Source of the DNA: an uncultured Prevotella sp.
GTDB taxonomy: Bacteria; Bacteroidota; Bacteroidia; Bacteroidales; Bacteroidaceae
DNA length: 7,385 bases
Reading direction: 5' to 3'
Assembly: GCA_947072805.1 (NCBI GenBank)
Contig: CAMTJK010000162.1
Span: 1-7,385 of the forward strand
This document shows positions 5,668 to 7,385 of this stretch, one piece after another (the stretch's first letter is position 1; each line of letters begins with the position of its first letter). Below the pieces are notes generated by a model. The model ran no database searches and was not told the origin of the DNA. It was given only the letters and a program-made list of their open reading frames with translations. The position numbers and the translations under genes were made by a program.

Positions 5668-6969
5668 ATGGCAAAAAACTTTGTTGAAGAACTGAAATGG
5701 CGAGGAATGCTCGCACAAATAATGCCGGGAACGGAGGAACTCCTGCAGCGAGAAATGGTTACGGCCTACCTCGGAACCGATCCCACCGCCGACTCCCTGC
5801 ACATAGGACACTTATGCGGCATAATGATGCTCCGACACCTGCAGCGTTGCGGGCATAAGCCGATAATTCTCGTCGGAGGAGCAACCGGAATGATTGGCGA
5901 CCCGTCAGGAAAGAGCCAGGAACGAAACCTGCTCGACGACAAAACGCTATATCACAACCAGGAGTGCATAAAGAAACAGGTGGCAAAGTTCCTCGATTTC
6001 GACAGCAAGGAACCTAACGCAGCCGAAATGGTGAACAACTACGACTGGATGAAAGACTTCACCTTCCTCGATTTTGCAAGAGTGGTGGGCAAACACATCA
6101 CCGTAAACTACATGATGGCAAAAGAGAGCGTGCAGCAAAGACTCAACGGAACGGCACGCGACGGACTCTCTTTCACCGAATTCACATACCAGCTGCTGCA
6201 GGGATATGACTTCCTATACCTGTATGAGCACAAGGGATGCAAGCTCCAGCTCGGCGGAAACGACCAGTGGGGCAACATGACCACAGGAACGGAACTGATA
6301 AGAAGAACTCTGGGCAACGACGTGGAGACCTACGCGCTAACGTGTCCGCTCATAACAAAGGCTGACGGCAAGAAGTTTGGAAAGACCGAAAGCGGAAATA
6401 TATGGCTCGACGCCGCACGCACATCGCCATATAAGTTCTATCAGTTCTGGCTCAACGTAAGCGACGACGACGCAGAGCGTTACATAAAGATATTCACAAG
6501 CCTTGAACGCGAGACCATCGAGGCGCTTGTGGAAGAGCATCGCCAGGACCCGGGACGCCGCGTGCTGCAGAAGCGACTGGCAGAAGAGGTTACGGTGCTT
6601 GTACATTCGCGTGAGGCTCTCGACATGGCCATCGAGGCAAGCAACATTCTCTTCGGCAAGTCTACGAAAGAGAGCCTGCTGAAGCTCGACGAACAGACAC
6701 TGCTCGACATCTTCGAGGGCGTTCCGCAGTTTGAGGTGGCTGCCAACAGAATAGGCGAGCCTGCCGTGGAGCTGTTCACACAGGATGCTGCCGTCTTTGC
6801 AAGCAAGGGCGAGATGCGCAAACTCGTGCAGGGCGGCGGAGTATCGCTCAACAAGGAGAAGCTCACGGCGTTCGATCGTCCTATAACAGCCGACGACCTT
6901 ATAGACGGCAAGTACCTGCTTGTGCAGAGGGGCAAGAAGAACTACTATCTCATTACGGTTAAACCCTAA
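5668..6969 (+). CDS. tyrS: Tyrosyl-tRNA synthetase
   Basis: Class I aminoacyl-tRNA synthetase that activates tyrosine with ATP and attaches it to tRNA-Tyr in the cytosol. The protein is 433 residues, normal for a bacterial TyrRS. The Rossmann catalytic domain has Tyr34 in the substrate pocket, the HIGH motif at 45-48 within GTDPTADSLHIGH, the tyrosine-binding segment YQLLQGYDF (174-182), LGGNDQWGN (195-203) and the second ATP motif KFGKT (236-240). KFGKT rather than KMSKS places it in the TyrS1 (TyrS) group, not TyrZ. The middle helical anticodon-binding domain follows, and residues about 366-433 form an S4-like RNA-binding domain (MRKLVQGGGVSLN). All catalytic motifs are intact. It is the last gene of the run and is followed by 226 non-coding bases before a strong terminator. 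I see no T-box, which would not be expected in this phylum. Confidence 0.98.
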   Translation: MAKNFVEELKWRGMLAQIMPGTEELLQREMVTAYLGTDPTADSLHIGHLCGIMMLRHLQRCGHKPIILVGGATGMIGDPSGKSQERNLLDDKTLYHNQECIKKQVAKFLDFDSKEPNAAEMVNNYDWMKDFTFLDFARVVGKHITVNYMMAKESVQQRLNGTARDGLSFTEFTYQLLQGYDFLYLYEHKGCKLQLGGNDQWGNMTTGTELIRRTLGNDVETYALTCPLITKADGKKFGKTESGNIWLDAARTSPYKFYQFWLNVSDDDAERYIKIFTSLERETIEALVEEHRQDPGRRVLQKRLAEEVTVLVHSREALDMAIEASNILFGKSTKESLLKLDEQTLLDIFEGVPQFEVAANRIGEPAVELFTQDAAVFASKGEMRKLVQGGGVSLNKEKLTAFDRPITADDLIDGKYLLVQRGKKNYYLITVKP

Positions 6970-7007
6970 TAGATAATAAGAGCACGAAAGGTATTTTCCG
7001 ATAGTGA

Positions 7008-7015
7008 TACATTTG
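7008..7015 (+). promoter_or_regulatory. Possible -7 element after tyrS
   Basis: TACATTTG matches TAnnTTTG, but no TTTG lies at the right distance upstream; the nearest T-rich stretch is TATTTT at 6992-6997. If real, transcription would begin near 7021 and run about 210 nt to the terminator at 7196-7233, with no protein gene between. A single eight-base half-consensus can arise by chance. Confidence 0.25.
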
Positions 7016-7195
7016 CTTCTCGCATCATTGTCGCTTCACTGCTCACCATCTTGCCTTCCGCTTCATCCCTATACAGCCTGCCATGTCATAGCCGAAGCGT
7101 CTGCAATACAGTAGGGATAAAGACGAAACATATCAAAATCTAATGAACCATTAGGTTGAGTAACCACCTGCCGTTTACGGCATGGCAATAACATC

Positions 7196-7233
7196 AACAG
7201 CCGACGGACAGCAATCCGCCGGCTGTTTTCGTT
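7196..7233 (+). terminator. Strong rho-independent terminator
   Basis: AACAGCCG (7196-7203) pairs perfectly with CGGCTGTT (7220-7227). After one A-C mismatch, CGGA (7205-7208) pairs with TCCG (7215-7218) around the loop CAGCAA. The stem thus has 12 pairs and one mismatch, followed by TTTTCGTT on the + strand. It should end transcription from tyrS, or from any RNA starting after tyrS, and insulate the tRNA promoter downstream. Confidence 0.75.
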
Positions 7234-7283
7234 ACCGTATAATGCAAATGTAATGTTGTGCAGATGAAAAATAAGGCTTAAAA

Positions 7284-7315
7284 TTTGGTAATGGCGTAAA
7301 AAAGCACTACCTTTG
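7284..7315 (+). promoter_or_regulatory. tRNA-Gln promoter (TTTG - 20 bp - TACCTTTG)
   Basis: TTTG at 7284-7287 and TACCTTTG at 7308-7315 are 20 bp apart, the same layout as the metK promoter. Transcription would start near 7322, about ten bases before the mature tRNA 5' end, a short leader that RNase P would remove. Confidence 0.78.
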
Positions 7316-7332
7316 CACGCGAATAAGGGTAT

Positions 7333-7385
7333 TGGACCATGGTGTAATGGTAACACTACAGGTTTTGGTTCTGTCATTATGGGTT
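7333..7385 (+). tRNA. tRNA-Gln (anticodon UUG), 3' end cut by window edge
   Basis: The first 53 bases of a tRNA fold cleanly. The acceptor 5' strand is TGGACCA (7333-7339). The D stem is GTGT / ACAC (7342-7345 and 7353-7356) around AATGGTA. The anticodon stem is ACAGG / TCTGT (7358-7362 and 7370-7374, with one G-T pair) around TTTTGGT. The loop places TTG at 7365-7367, so it reads CAA and CAG glutamine codons. The variable region and the start of the T arm follow before the window ends. U at position 1 is typical of tRNA-Gln. The missing 3' part should contain the T arm and a TGGTCC-type acceptor strand. Confidence 0.93.

Larger units (their letters stand above)
6970..7332 (+). other. Non-coding region between tyrS and tRNA-Gln
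   Basis: No credible protein gene is present; the one long minus-strand frame runs back from within the tRNA and matches nothing I know. The region holds a -7-like element (7008-7015), an inverted repeat ATCCCTA / TAGGGAT (7065-7071 and 7112-7118), a hairpin TGCCG-TTTA-CGGCA (7169-7182), a strong terminator (7196-7233) and the tRNA promoter (7284-7315). It is either a long 3' untranslated region of tyrS or the site of a small non-coding RNA. Confidence 0.6.

Noticed and set aside
7245..7252. Minus-strand TACATTTG, a possible reverse promoter
   Set aside because: No -33 TTTG at the right distance and no minus-strand gene downstream; most likely chance in A/T-rich sequence.
7069..7377. 102-residue minus-strand frame over the tRNA region
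   Set aside because: It begins inside the tRNA-Gln gene and crosses its promoter and the terminator; no known domain.
1..7385. CRISPR arrays, insertion sequences, phage genes, toxin-antitoxin or defence modules
   Set aside because: No spaced direct repeats, terminal inverted repeats with a transposase, or relevant protein motifs were seen on either strand.

Overview
The window looks like chromosomal DNA from the phylum Bacteroidota, most likely order Bacteroidales and close to Prevotella. Four things point there: promoters of the Bacteroidota type (TTTG, about 20 bp, TAnnTTTG), starts with A/T-rich leaders and no Shine-Dalgarno sequence, a LruC/DUF4842 lipoprotein and a DUF4271 membrane protein, and the gene order DUF4271-hemD-rnpA-yidD-tyrS, which I recall from this order. 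The genus is an inference from general sequence character, not from a search.

All confident genes lie on the + strand. Positions 1-357 are a non-coding, AT-rich leader. It holds a cluster of TTAAC/GTTAA half-sites, a terminator-like hairpin that reads on the minus strand, and a -7 promoter element. Next comes a LruC-domain surface lipoprotein (358-1674), then metK (S-adenosylmethionine synthetase) behind its own good promoter and a leader of about 115 nt. DUF4271 follows metK after 23 bp. Then come hemD-like uroporphyrinogen-III synthase, rnpA (RNase P protein), yidD (membrane-protein insertion factor) and tyrS (tyrosyl-tRNA synthetase), with gaps of 7, 23, -1 and 70 bp. This suggests one long transcript from the metK promoter, helped by a probable internal promoter inside the 3' end of the DUF4271 gene.

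Positions 6970-7332 have no credible protein gene. They contain a possible -7 element, small hairpins and a strong rho-independent terminator (7196-7233), followed by a textbook promoter for a tRNA-Gln(UUG) gene that is cut by the window edge.

Functionally this is mostly core metabolism and translation: SAM supply, tRNA maturation, tRNA charging and membrane-protein insertion, with a lipoprotein of unknown role upstream. I found no CRISPR array, transposon, phage module, toxin-antitoxin pair or defence system. The observations worth checking are mainly regulatory: the half-site cluster, the orphan minus-strand terminator, the promoter inside coding sequence with its local base-composition shift, and a possible small RNA between tyrS and the tRNA. 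Smaller points are the topology of DUF4271 and a short tandem repeat in the MetK active-site loop.
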